Shown piece by piece: positions 8,563 through 16,716 of a stretch of DNA of 64,000 bases. The DNA is from Wenzhouxiangella sp. XN201 (GTDB lineage: Bacteria > Pseudomonadota > Gammaproteobacteria > Xanthomonadales > Wenzhouxiangellaceae), in the NCBI RefSeq assembly GCF_011008905.1, contig NZ_JAAIVI010000019.1, positions 1 through 64,000 of the forward strand, in the 5' to 3' direction. The translations under genes were made by a program, and so were the position numbers. The notes beneath the pieces were generated by a model that was given only the letters and a program-made list of their open reading frames with translations, searched no databases and was not told where the DNA came from. Each line of letters opens with the position of its first letter. Position 1 is the first letter of the stretch.

Positions 8563-8755
8563 ATGGCCTTAGCCCTTTACAAGAGCCGCAACGCCGCCAT
8601 GGACGCTGACAGGCCAACCCATAGGGCGTTCCTGTGGCGCTCCGCAGCGGCGTTCCCGTGCTTGCCAAGGGCTACGGCCATTGACTGCGCACGGCGTCTT
8701 GCTGCGGAGCGCCACAGGAACGCTGAACCCGCAATTATCCAGTTGAAGGGCCACG
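8490..8755. mobile_element. MITE-like element with 22-bp perfect terminal inverted repeats
   Basis: The 22-bp left end (8490-8511, beginning GTGGCCCTTCAACTGG) is exactly inverted at 8734-8755. Nested inverted repeats fill the inside: CGTTCCTGTGGCGCTCCGCA near 8629 pairs with its complement near 8702-8722, GCAGTGAATGGCC...AGCCC near 8557 pairs with a matching block near 8680, and TTGGTCTGTCAGCG near 8523 pairs near 8600. There is no transposase. AACTG occurs just outside both ends (8485-8489 and 8757-8761) and may be a target duplication. It interrupts the 3' end of the sigma-factor gene. Confidence 0.85.
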
Positions 8756-8786
8756 AACTGCGTGCCCGACTGCAAGGAGAAACAAC

Positions 8787-9158
8787 ATGAGCAACATCGA
8801 CGACCTGATCAATGAATCTCTCTCGAAAGAGGACGAGGCCCTGCTGGAGCACTACAGCACCGAACCCGGTTACTTCAAGCAGGCCATGGCGCTGTTCCGG
8901 GGGCAACTGGGCTGGGTGATGTGGTTCGTGGGCATCGTTCAGCTGGTTTTCTTCCTGGGCGCGATCTATGCCCTGGTGCAGGCTTTCACCGGCGACGAAC
9001 TGATGTCCGTACTGCGCTGGGGCATCGTGACCGTGATCCTGGTGCAGCTGTCGACCTTCCTGCGAGGCTTCATGGGCGCTCACTTCGAGGCCAACCGCGT
9101 GCTGCGCGAGGTCAAGCGCCTGGAACTCAGGCTGGTGCGGATGGAACGGCCCGAATGA
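8787..9158 (+). CDS. DUF6768-like two-helix membrane protein, sigma-factor partner
   Basis: A 123-residue protein with a hydrophilic start (MSNIDDLINESLSKEDEALL), an EPGYFKQAMALFRG motif, two transmembrane helices (about residues 44-66 and 73-93) and a basic tail (LREVKRLELRLVRME). This architecture matches the DUF6768 family, which is commonly encoded right after an ECF sigma gene and may modulate it, though that role is inferred. Its ATG overlaps the original stop codon of the sigma gene (ATGA), so the two were translationally coupled before the 266-bp element inserted. AAGGAGA lies upstream as ribosome site. Confidence 0.8.
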   Translation: MSNIDDLINESLSKEDEALLEHYSTEPGYFKQAMALFRGQLGWVMWFVGIVQLVFFLGAIYALVQAFTGDELMSVLRWGIVTVILVQLSTFLRGFMGAHFEANRVLREVKRLELRLVRMERPE

Positions 9159-9206
9159 TCCCCGCCATGGCAATCGCGCCGGCCGTTCGATAGCATGAGC
9201 ATTGAC

Positions 9207-9283
9207 GCGCCCGTAGCTCAATTGGATAGAGCACCAGGCTTCGAACCTGGCGGTTGGGGGTTCGAGTCCCTCCGGGCGTGCCA
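9207..9283 (+). tRNA. tRNA-Arg, anticodon UCG
   Basis: A 77-nt cloverleaf reads directly: acceptor GCGCCCG/CGGGCGT with a G-U first pair, D arm GCTC...GAGC, anticodon stem CCAGG/CCTGG with loop CTTCGAA (anticodon TCG, reading CGA), T arm GGGGG-TTCGAGT-CCCTC, discriminator G and encoded CCA. Confidence 0.95.
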
Positions 9284-9393
9284 TAATGATTTGCGAGAGA
9301 CGTGACCTCGGGCAGTTACCGCGGCTCTGCAATCCACCGCGACCGGTGTTCGTCCCTCCTGGATCGTGAGGGAATGTGCAGGGTTGAGCGGTC

Positions 9394-9975
9394 ATGTCCG
9401 AAACCACCTCCGACGAAAGGCCCGATCTTTCCGAACTGCTTCAGGCAGTCGAGCGCGGCGAGCCTGACGCGCTTGCCCACCTCACCTCCGCGATGTATCC
9501 CGAACTCAAGCGGCTGGCGCATTTCCAGTTGGCCCAGGAGAGCCCCGGGCATACCCTGAACACCACGGCAATCGTCCACGAAGCTTACTTGCGGATGGCT
9601 TCCGGCGACGGCAAATGGAAGAACAGGAAGCACTTTCTGCGGGCGGCATCCACTGTCATGCGCCACCTGCTGGTCGATCACGCGCGAAAAAAGAAGGCGG
9701 ACAAGCGTGGCGCCGGACAGGCCGCGCTGCCCCTGCAGGAAGAGCGTATTGCGACCGAAGCCAACACCCTGGCGGTGTTGTCGCTTGATCACGCTTTGAG
9801 GGATATCGCCGAGATCGATCCACGCCTCGAAAGCATCATCGAGTGCCGCTGCTTTGCGGGCCTGAACGTGCACGAAACTGCCGAGGCGCTCGACATGTCG
9901 GTGCGCACGGTAGAGCGGGACTGGCAACGCGCCAAGGGTTACCTGTTGAACATGATGGAACAGGATGAGCGTTGA
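9394..9975 (+). CDS. ECF sigma factor paired with a Ser/Thr kinase
   Basis: The 193-residue protein has region 2 (AMYPELKRLAHFQLAQE, TAIVHEAYLRM, RAASTVMRHLLVDHARKK) and region 4 (IAEIDPRLESIIECRCFAGL, VHETAEALDMSVRTVERDW). This is the group of ECF factors encoded beside Ser/Thr kinases rather than anti-sigma factors; in Xanthomonas a related EcfK/PknS pair controls type VI secretion genes. Its TGA overlaps the TTG start of the kinase gene, so the two are translationally coupled. Phosphorylation-dependent activation of the sigma factor is the expected mechanism, by analogy. Confidence 0.92.
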   Translation: MSETTSDERPDLSELLQAVERGEPDALAHLTSAMYPELKRLAHFQLAQESPGHTLNTTAIVHEAYLRMASGDGKWKNRKHFLRAASTVMRHLLVDHARKKKADKRGAGQAALPLQEERIATEANTLAVLSLDHALRDIAEIDPRLESIIECRCFAGLNVHETAEALDMSVRTVERDWQRAKGYLLNMMEQDER

Positions 9976-12512
9976 ACAAGGCGACAGACAGGGTCGTCGA
10001 CGAGATCTTCAGCGAGGCGCTCGCAATGCCCCGCCGGGAACGCGACCGGTTCGTCAGGGGCCGCTGTAAGGGAGACCCCGAGCTCGAACGACGCGTACTG
10101 GAACTGCTTGCTGCATCCGATACGCCGGACGACGAACTCTCCGGCCCGTTCGCCACGGCGCGGGAAGCCCTTTGGCGGGAAGTCATCACCGAGGATGGGA
10201 TCGCTGGCGAGGACCTGTCCGGGCAACGGGTCAATGAGTGGCGACTGGTCCAGCGCCTGGCGCGCGGCGGGCTGGCAACCGTCTACCTGGCCCACCGGGA
10301 GGACGGCGCCTTCGACCAGAAGGCCGCCTTCAAGGTACTGCGTCGCGGCCTCGATACCGATGACGTGGTGGCCCGGTTCCGGGCCGAGCGGCAGATCCTG
10401 TCCAATCTCGAACATCCCTCGATCGCCCGGATTCTCGACGGTGGTGCGCTCGCCGACGGCCGGCCCTACCTGGTGCTGGAATACGTCGATGGCGTACCGA
10501 TCACGCATTATTGTGAATACAACGGCATCGACATCCGCACGCGGATCAGGCTACTGATGCAGGTGCTCGATGCGCTCGACCATGCGCACAGACATCTGGT
10601 CGTCCACCGTGACATCAAGCCCTCGAACATCCTGGTCACCGCCGACGGCCACGTGTCACTGCTCGACTTCGGCATTTCCAAGCTGATCGACCCGGATGCA
10701 TTGCCCGATGCCACTACTCTGACACGCACCGGCGTTGCGCTGCTCACGCCCGGATACGGCAGTCCGGAGCAGTTCGCAGGCGAGCAGGTCACGACAGCCT
10801 CGGATATTTACCAGGTGGGCCTGGTGGCCTACGAACTGATCACCGGCAAGCGGCCGTTCGACCGACCCCGCCGGGCCGACGATGCCGGTCCCGTCCCGCC
10901 CAGCAAGGCGATGATCGAGCGCAAGCAGCAGCGCGAAGTAGCCGGCGATCTCGACGCCATCATCTGCAAGGCCTTGCATGGTGAGCCGGCACGGCGTTAC
11001 GGCTCTGCGCTGGACATGCGTGATGATTTGCGCCGCTTCCTGGAACACCGGCCGGTCGTCGCGCGGCCGGACACGCTGGGCTATCGATTCATCAAGCTGG
11101 CAAGACGCCGTCCCTGGCTGGTGCCGGTGATGCTGATCGGCTTCCTGGCTGTAGTCGGCTACCTCACCACGATCACGCTCTACAACCGGCAACTGGAATT
11201 CGAAAAGCAGCGCGCGCAGGCTGCAGAAACTTTCATGGTCGACCTGTTGCGCAGCCCCGATCCGTTCGCACCGGCCGATCCCGAACTCGGCAGTTCGATC
11301 ACGGTTATCGAGGCCCTCGATCTCGGGGTGGCGCGCTTACGGTCCCGGGATTTCGACGACCCCCGGTTGCGCGGATCACTGCTGGGTTCGATCGCCAGCG
11401 TCTATGCGAGCCTGGACCAGCATCAACGGGCCATTGAACTGGGCGAGGAAGCGCTGGCGATCGAGCGACAGATCCATGGCGACATTTCGCGCGAGGTACT
11501 CGATATCCTGGCAATTCTCGCGACCCATTACCTGATCGTGGGTGAGCATGAAGTTGCGTTGCGCTATCGGGAGGAAGAACTGGCGACCGCCCGGAGCCTC
11601 TACCCGGAGTCGCATCCGCAGGTTGGTGCATCCCAGGCTCGGATGGCCGCGCTGCGTTCAGCCCTTGGCGACTACAGTGAAGCAGAGCATCTGTACGAAC
11701 TTGGGGTCGAAAAGTTGCGACAAGCACCCGCAGAGAACTCCCGGCCACTGATCAATGCCCTCGTGGCGCTTTCAGGATTGCGCATTCAGACCGCCCCGGC
11801 TGAGGCGGAGGCGCTGCTGGAGGAGGCCAGAACACTGGCAAGCGAGTTTTTTGGGGACCAGAGCCTGTCGATGGCCCTGATTCATGCACAGGCAGGCACG
11901 AACGCGTCGACTCGGCAGGAGTTCGAAAGCTCGGAGACTTCCTTCCGAGCCGCACTGGAAATCTACGAGGCCCGGCTCGGACACAAGCACGGTGCGACAC
12001 TGACTGCTCTCAACAACCTTGGCGTGCTGCTTATCAGAAAAGGGGACCTGGAAGGCGCCGAACAGGTGTTTGCCGAACTACTGGGGCTGTCTGAGCAAAA
12101 ATACGGCCGCGATCACCGCACTATCGCCGGCCAATACCAGAACCTGGGGACCGTAATCGGACGTCAGGGCCGCTTTAACGAAGCCATTCCCCTGCACAGG
12201 CAAGCCTACGAGATCTTCAGCACAACGCTCCCCGGCCATTTCACGACGGCCTACCCGCTGATTTCCATCGCTTATGCCCACCTTCAAACCGGCAACCCGT
12301 CCGCGGCCGAGCAAGCAGCCCGGGAGGCACTCGAACTGCTTGAGACATCGGGTTCGCAAACGTATGCCATCGGTGTGAGCAAATGCCTTGTTGCACTGGC
12401 CTTGGAAGATCAGGGTGCCGGTGCCGAGGGCGCCGTCCTGCTGGCCGAGGCCCAAGCCGAGCTGGCCGGACTGACGGTGGCCCCAAACTACCGCAGCGCC
12501 TGCCGCCTCTGA
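9972..12512 (+). CDS. Transmembrane Ser/Thr protein kinase with periplasmic TPR domain
   Basis: The 846-residue protein has a Ser/Thr kinase domain (about residues 88-360): glycine loop ARGGLATVYLA, Lys121 in AAFKVL, catalytic VHRDIKPSN (212-220), DFG (232-234) and APE-like GYGSPEQF. One transmembrane helix follows (about 381-402), then ~440 residues of TPR-like repeats (for example HGATLTALNNLGVLLIRKGD). The repeats would lie in the periplasm as the sensor. The TTG start at 9972 overlaps the sigma-factor stop. The conserved lysine, HRD and DFG suggest an active kinase. Confidence 0.92.
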   Translation: MNKATDRVVDEIFSEALAMPRRERDRFVRGRCKGDPELERRVLELLAASDTPDDELSGPFATAREALWREVITEDGIAGEDLSGQRVNEWRLVQRLARGGLATVYLAHREDGAFDQKAAFKVLRRGLDTDDVVARFRAERQILSNLEHPSIARILDGGALADGRPYLVLEYVDGVPITHYCEYNGIDIRTRIRLLMQVLDALDHAHRHLVVHRDIKPSNILVTADGHVSLLDFGISKLIDPDALPDATTLTRTGVALLTPGYGSPEQFAGEQVTTASDIYQVGLVAYELITGKRPFDRPRRADDAGPVPPSKAMIERKQQREVAGDLDAIICKALHGEPARRYGSALDMRDDLRRFLEHRPVVARPDTLGYRFIKLARRRPWLVPVMLIGFLAVVGYLTTITLYNRQLEFEKQRAQAAETFMVDLLRSPDPFAPADPELGSSITVIEALDLGVARLRSRDFDDPRLRGSLLGSIASVYASLDQHQRAIELGEEALAIERQIHGDISREVLDILAILATHYLIVGEHEVALRYREEELATARSLYPESHPQVGASQARMAALRSALGDYSEAEHLYELGVEKLRQAPAENSRPLINALVALSGLRIQTAPAEAEALLEEARTLASEFFGDQSLSMALIHAQAGTNASTRQEFESSETSFRAALEIYEARLGHKHGATLTALNNLGVLLIRKGDLEGAEQVFAELLGLSEQKYGRDHRTIAGQYQNLGTVIGRQGRFNEAIPLHRQAYEIFSTTLPGHFTTAYPLISIAYAHLQTGNPSAAEQAAREALELLETSGSQTYAIGVSKCLVALALEDQGAGAEGAVLLAEAQAELAGLTVAPNYRSACRL

Positions 12513-12696
12513 TCGACGCCGCCATCAAAACTTCTCGCTGACTGGCGGTTTTATCGCCGAACTGCGCTCTGAGTTATCAAGCGCCCAGTAAATCGGGATC
12601 GCACTGGTACGACACGGCCGGCTGCAGCGATGCACAACCGACCGATTCCAGTCCCGATGACGGCCTCTTCCAATCTTCAACCCAGAGGAGCAGCCT

Positions 12697-13254
12697 GTGA
12701 ACCCTCGTGCCCAATTCAGATCCATCACCGCCGTTACCCTGGGGCTTTGCGCGTGGGCCGCCGTACTGATGCCCACACCTGCCGACGCCGCGCTGGATGC
12801 CTACGCTGTCATCATCGGAGAAACCCAGGGTGAGTTTAAGACCGATTCCGCCATCCCTCCCCATGAGGGCAAGATTGTGATCAAGGCCTTCGGCAGCAGC
12901 GTCAGTGCCGACTACGACCCCGCGACAGGCCTGCCGGGCACCGATCAGCAGCACCGGCCGATCAGGCTGTTGAAAGATGTCGATAAAGCGAGTCCGCTAT
13001 TGCTAACTGCATTCAAGAACAGCGAGAAACTGCTCAGCGTGACACTGCAGTTTTTCCGGCCAACTCAAGCAGGGGGAGAAGAAAACCACGTCACGATCGT
13101 TCTCGAAAACGCCTACATCGTGGGCATCCTTCCCGGCCATTCGTCCCAGGCCGAAGATGTCAATACGCCCTTTCGCGAGACCATCAGCCTGACTTACGAG
13201 TCCATGACCGTTATCTGGGAATCGGGCGGAATCACCGGTCAGATCAACTGGTAA
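12697..13254 (+). CDS. Hcp-like (T6SS tube protein family) protein with a signal peptide
   Basis: The 185-residue product has a clear Sec signal peptide (GLCAWAAVLMPTPADAA) followed by a body that matches Hcp along its length: YAVIIGETQGEF at the start, KDVDKASPLLLTAFKNSEKL in the middle, VTLQFFRPTQAGGEENHVTI, LENAYIVGI and FRETISLTYESMTVIW at the end. Classical Hcp is cytoplasmic and polymerises into the type VI tube; a signal peptide would send this copy to the periplasm or outside. No other type VI genes are present in the window. The GTG start is supported by AGAGGAG six bases upstream. It follows the ECF-kinase pair by 184 bp. Confidence 0.75.
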   Translation: MNPRAQFRSITAVTLGLCAWAAVLMPTPADAALDAYAVIIGETQGEFKTDSAIPPHEGKIVIKAFGSSVSADYDPATGLPGTDQQHRPIRLLKDVDKASPLLLTAFKNSEKLLSVTLQFFRPTQAGGEENHVTIVLENAYIVGILPGHSSQAEDVNTPFRETISLTYESMTVIWESGGITGQINW

Positions 13255-13296
13255 CTGGTGCCGGGATTCCGAGCTTTCCGAGCGGCCATTCATTCG

Positions 13297-14895
13297 ATGA
13301 GACGCATGACCTGCAATTCAACCGCGGCGGCCATGAGAGTCGCCACCGAACGCTTGAGCTCCCCTGATAACGGCGGTGCATTCAAGGCGAAGCTGCTGGG
13401 ATTGATCTGCCTGGCAATGGTTTCCACACCGCTACTGGCGGTGAACTGCACCCCGGATTCGATCACCCTGTCCTCGCAGTCGGAGGTGGACGGCTTCCAG
13501 GCCAACCATGGGCCCTGCGACACCATTGTCGGCGTGCTGACCGTATCCGGCGGGGACATCACTGACCTGGCTCCCCTGTCCGCGATCACCACGGGAATAA
13601 TCAACAGCAAGATTCTGATCCAGAACAACCCCTCGCTAATCAACCTCGACGGCCTTTCCGGGCTGGCTAGCGTCTATTGGATCGAGATCAACAGTAACCA
13701 GGCCCTGACCAGCATCAGCGGTTTATCCAACCTCGGGTCCGTGAGTGGCCCATTGATCCTCCATGGCAATACATCGCTCACCAATGTCACCGGCCTTGAA
13801 GGCGTAACCAATCTGACCGGGGGCGCCCTCTTCCTGATGGGAAATGACAACCTGAGTGATCTGTCCGGATTATCAAACTTGACCAATATCACCGCATCGC
13901 TAGCGATAAGAAATAATGGATCCCTCGCGACCCTGGACGATTTAACCGCGTTGGAATCCGTCGGTTCCTCTATAGGCATAGACCATAACGATATGCTGAC
14001 CAGCATCGCCGGCCTCTCCGGTGTGAGCGGTTTCAGCGGGTGGCTGGAAATCACGGGAAACCCGGTCCTCGGTAGCCTGGAGGGAGTGTCGGGGATCACG
14101 TCCCTGGAAGGCCTGCGAATCCGGTCCAATCCATTGATTACCAATGTGGACAATCTATCAGGCGTGACCACGATCGGTAATGCGTATTCTGCAGTAGAGA
14201 TCTACAACAATGCATCATTGGAGAATCTCGATGGTCTCGCGGCCTTGGTCAGCCTGGACGCAGATCTCTGGGTCACCGACAACCCGCAACTGGACCAATG
14301 CTCTGGCCTTGAGACCCTGCTGGATGAGGTGGACGATGCGCAGCCGGGCCCGGGCCCCGGTGCCGCCGGCATCCCCGATATCAATGGCGATGTCATCCTG
14401 AGCGGCAACCTGAGCGGATGCAATGCGGTCGAGGAGATTGTTGATACAAGCCTGTTGCCTCCCAACGATGCGAATTTCATTGCCGGGGAGTCGGAGTTCC
14501 TGCTCAAAGGTTTCGGGGTGACTCGTGGCTGCCTGGAATCCATGATCCGCTTACCGGGCCCCATGACCTCCCAGTCACGGAACTTGCTCCATGCATGTGC
14601 CATGCAGGATTATGCTGAAGACGAGACGCTGGTGTACCGCCCTGCCGACCAGTCATGCAGAACCCTGCGCGCTCGCAACGTTGAAGCCGTTTCCTACGAG
14701 TTCCCGGTCCATGTGCCGCATAGTCCCGACATTGGCTCACTCGAGGCGGTTTCCGATGCAATGTTCCTGGAGGATGATGCCGCTTTCCTGGTCCTTAACC
14801 TGCGCACGCAGGAACTGACCCGCGCGAGTTCGCTCGACTGCCCGCCCCCGCGGCTTGAGCCTCCCGAAGTGATCTTTGTCGACAGCTTTGAATAG
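13297..14895 (+). CDS. Secreted receptor-L-domain-like repeat protein with F-x-D-x-F-E tail
   Basis: About 532 residues with a signal segment (KLLGLICLAMVSTPLLAVNC) and a long solenoid of short leucine-rich-like units of the receptor-L-domain type: LINLDGLSGLASV, LTSISGLSNLGSV, LTNVTGLEGVTNL and so on, about ten units. A Cys-containing cap and a ~150-residue C-terminal domain follow, ending VIFVDSFE. Role unknown; such repeats are usually surface binding modules. The start is uncertain: a GTG at 13258 and ATGs at 13297 and 13333 are all in frame. It lies 42 bp (or 3 bp) after the Hcp-like gene, so co-transcription is likely. Confidence 0.75.
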   Translation: MRRMTCNSTAAAMRVATERLSSPDNGGAFKAKLLGLICLAMVSTPLLAVNCTPDSITLSSQSEVDGFQANHGPCDTIVGVLTVSGGDITDLAPLSAITTGIINSKILIQNNPSLINLDGLSGLASVYWIEINSNQALTSISGLSNLGSVSGPLILHGNTSLTNVTGLEGVTNLTGGALFLMGNDNLSDLSGLSNLTNITASLAIRNNGSLATLDDLTALESVGSSIGIDHNDMLTSIAGLSGVSGFSGWLEITGNPVLGSLEGVSGITSLEGLRIRSNPLITNVDNLSGVTTIGNAYSAVEIYNNASLENLDGLAALVSLDADLWVTDNPQLDQCSGLETLLDEVDDAQPGPGPGAAGIPDINGDVILSGNLSGCNAVEEIVDTSLLPPNDANFIAGESEFLLKGFGVTRGCLESMIRLPGPMTSQSRNLLHACAMQDYAEDETLVYRPADQSCRTLRARNVEAVSYEFPVHVPHSPDIGSLEAVSDAMFLEDDAAFLVLNLRTQELTRASSLDCPPPRLEPPEVIFVDSFE

Positions 14896-14912
14896 AGTCG
14901 CTCGGCGGACGC

Positions 14913-16394
14913 CTAGAACTCGAATCGATCCCTGAACAGGAAGTCGTTGCCGAACTCGTAAGGACCGAGATCGACGATGCCTTCGACAATTCGGTCATAG
15001 CCGTCGAGATCCAGGTCGTATCCAACTATTAATGCATTGTCGCCGGCGTTGACGACCGGAGAAAACTCGGCGGGATGATAGTCACCATCCTGGGTCGGCG
15101 CACTGGCCGGGCTGGCCGAGAAAGTGAATTGGGGATTATTGGCGGCACTGGTGCCGTCGAGATTGCCGCTGCCGCCCAGATCGGCGGCACTGAATCCCTG
15201 GATCAGGCTGGATTCCACGTCATCCGTGCCGAGTATCCGTATGGCGGATGAAGCGTTTCCCGTCCCCGTTTGATCCTGGTTGTTCCAGACGATCGAGTTG
15301 TGAATCGCTCCGATGTAGACGGCACTGATGCCGCCCCCGTTGCCGGCTTGGGCGCGATTACCGGCAACGGTCACATTGATCAGGTTAAGCGGCGAAGTGG
15401 AGGACTGGACAAAGATGCCGCCGCCCGCATTCCCGGCAAGATTGCCGCTGACCAGCGCATTGACCAGGGTGATGTCGCTGCCGCCGTTGCTGAAAATGCC
15501 GCCGCCTGCTCCGCCACTGCCATCGGCTGATTCAGCGAGGTTCCCACGGAAGACCGAGTTCACGATCTCGGTCGTGCTTCGAAGCGTATGCATGCCGCCT
15601 CCCAGGTTTCTTGCCAGGTTCCCGCTGAAACTGACGCGATCAAGCGTTGCGATCCCGACCCCATCGGCGATATTGAGGCCCCCACCCACATTGGCAGAAT
15701 TGTCGACGAAAGCGGAATCGGTGATCCCCACGCTGCAGAACTGACCGTGAATACCACCACCGTTGCCGGTTCCCGCTGCATTCTCGATGAAGCTCGACTG
15801 ATCGATGATCAACATGCACCCCGTCTGGACAGCGTAGATCCCGGCGCCCGAGCTGCCAGCCTCATTGCGGTACAGGGTCACGCGTAAAAGCGAAAGCTCG
15901 ACCGCGCCAGTTATATAGATGCCGGCACCGGACCCGGCCACGCCATGACGAATCGTCAGATCGGCCATCGAGACCTGTGAACTCCCGGAGATCGTCACCA
16001 CCCGGCTCGGATTGACTGCCTCGGAAGGCTGAGCGTGGGCTTGCACGATGGTGCCCTCCTCGCTCTCTCCAACCAGGGTCAGCGACTGACCAATGGTCAG
16101 CAGCTCCGTATACACCGCATCGGCAATCTGGATGGTATCGAAAGCAGCCGCGGCATCGATGGCCCTGGAAATGGTCAGGCACGGGGAAGCCTGCGAACTG
16201 CAGTCGTTGGCGCCGCCCTGATCGTCGCCGGCGATGCCATCGACGTACCGGGTCAGACCGCCCCGCGGCACGTCTTGCCGGGTCTCAGCCCCGGCATCCG
16301 TGGCCACTGCCATGGAACAGCAGAATGCAGCTGAACAAACCAGCGAAACAGCGAATGATGAACCCGCCAGGGATGGGACGATACGAAATGCCAT
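14913..16394 (-). CDS. Secreted right-handed beta-helix protein (Pmp-like repeats) with F-x-D-x-F-E tail
   Basis: The 493-residue product has a signal peptide (residues 1-~35), an N-terminal VDGIAGDDQGGANDC segment typical of secreted beta-helix proteins, and many imperfect repeats with GGGI and N-S-x-F (NSVFRGNLAESADGSG, GGGIFVQSSTSPLNLINVTV), as in chlamydial Pmp-type polymorphic proteins. It ends FGNDFLFRDRFEF. It is probably exported to the surface; the ligand is unknown. GGGAGG six bases before the ATG at 16394 fixes the start. It converges on the L-domain gene, with 17 bp between stop codons. Confidence 0.82.
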   Translation of the reverse strand: MAFRIVPSLAGSSFAVSLVCSAAFCCSMAVATDAGAETRQDVPRGGLTRYVDGIAGDDQGGANDCSSQASPCLTISRAIDAAAAFDTIQIADAVYTELLTIGQSLTLVGESEEGTIVQAHAQPSEAVNPSRVVTISGSSQVSMADLTIRHGVAGSGAGIYITGAVELSLLRVTLYRNEAGSSGAGIYAVQTGCMLIIDQSSFIENAAGTGNGGGIHGQFCSVGITDSAFVDNSANVGGGLNIADGVGIATLDRVSFSGNLARNLGGGMHTLRSTTEIVNSVFRGNLAESADGSGGAGGGIFSNGGSDITLVNALVSGNLAGNAGGGIFVQSSTSPLNLINVTVAGNRAQAGNGGGISAVYIGAIHNSIVWNNQDQTGTGNASSAIRILGTDDVESSLIQGFSAADLGGSGNLDGTSAANNPQFTFSASPASAPTQDGDYHPAEFSPVVNAGDNALIVGYDLDLDGYDRIVEGIVDLGPYEFGNDFLFRDRFEF

Positions 16395-16716
16395 GGACAA
16401 CCTCCCGACAAACAGTCCCCTTGCTTCCTTCTCGCGCTTTCCGTTTCCGCCAGCCATTTCGCAGGGTGGAAGTGCGCAAATACACCTCCCGATCTCGGGG
16501 GGCTCAAGAGTCTTAAGCGCAACTCAAACGTGAATCCGCCAAACTCGATGCAGCATCGTTCCGGCCAACGCGCACACCCTCCGGCCAGGCTTCCCGGTGG
16601 TTACCTTTGGCCGGCGCTGGCATAATGCCGGTAATCGAGGGATGCACAGAGGGACTCATGGACCGTGATGATCTTCACGTGATGTCGCGGCCTGAAAGCG
16701 CGGCCTGCCGGGGTCG

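Noticed and set aside
8563-8790. 75-residue frame starting inside the 266-bp element
   Set aside because: It consists of element sequence plus the displaced tail of the sigma factor; no ribosome site or conserved content.
8577-9407. Minus-strand frame crossing the tRNA
   Set aside because: It runs through a complete tRNA, the DUF6768 gene and the palindromic element. The tRNA-derived stretch gives the familiar spurious RPEGLEPPTARFEAW.
12697-16394. A type VI secretion gene cluster
   Set aside because: Only an Hcp-like protein is present; no TssB/C, VgrG, ClpV, TssJ/L/M or PAAR genes are found in the window.
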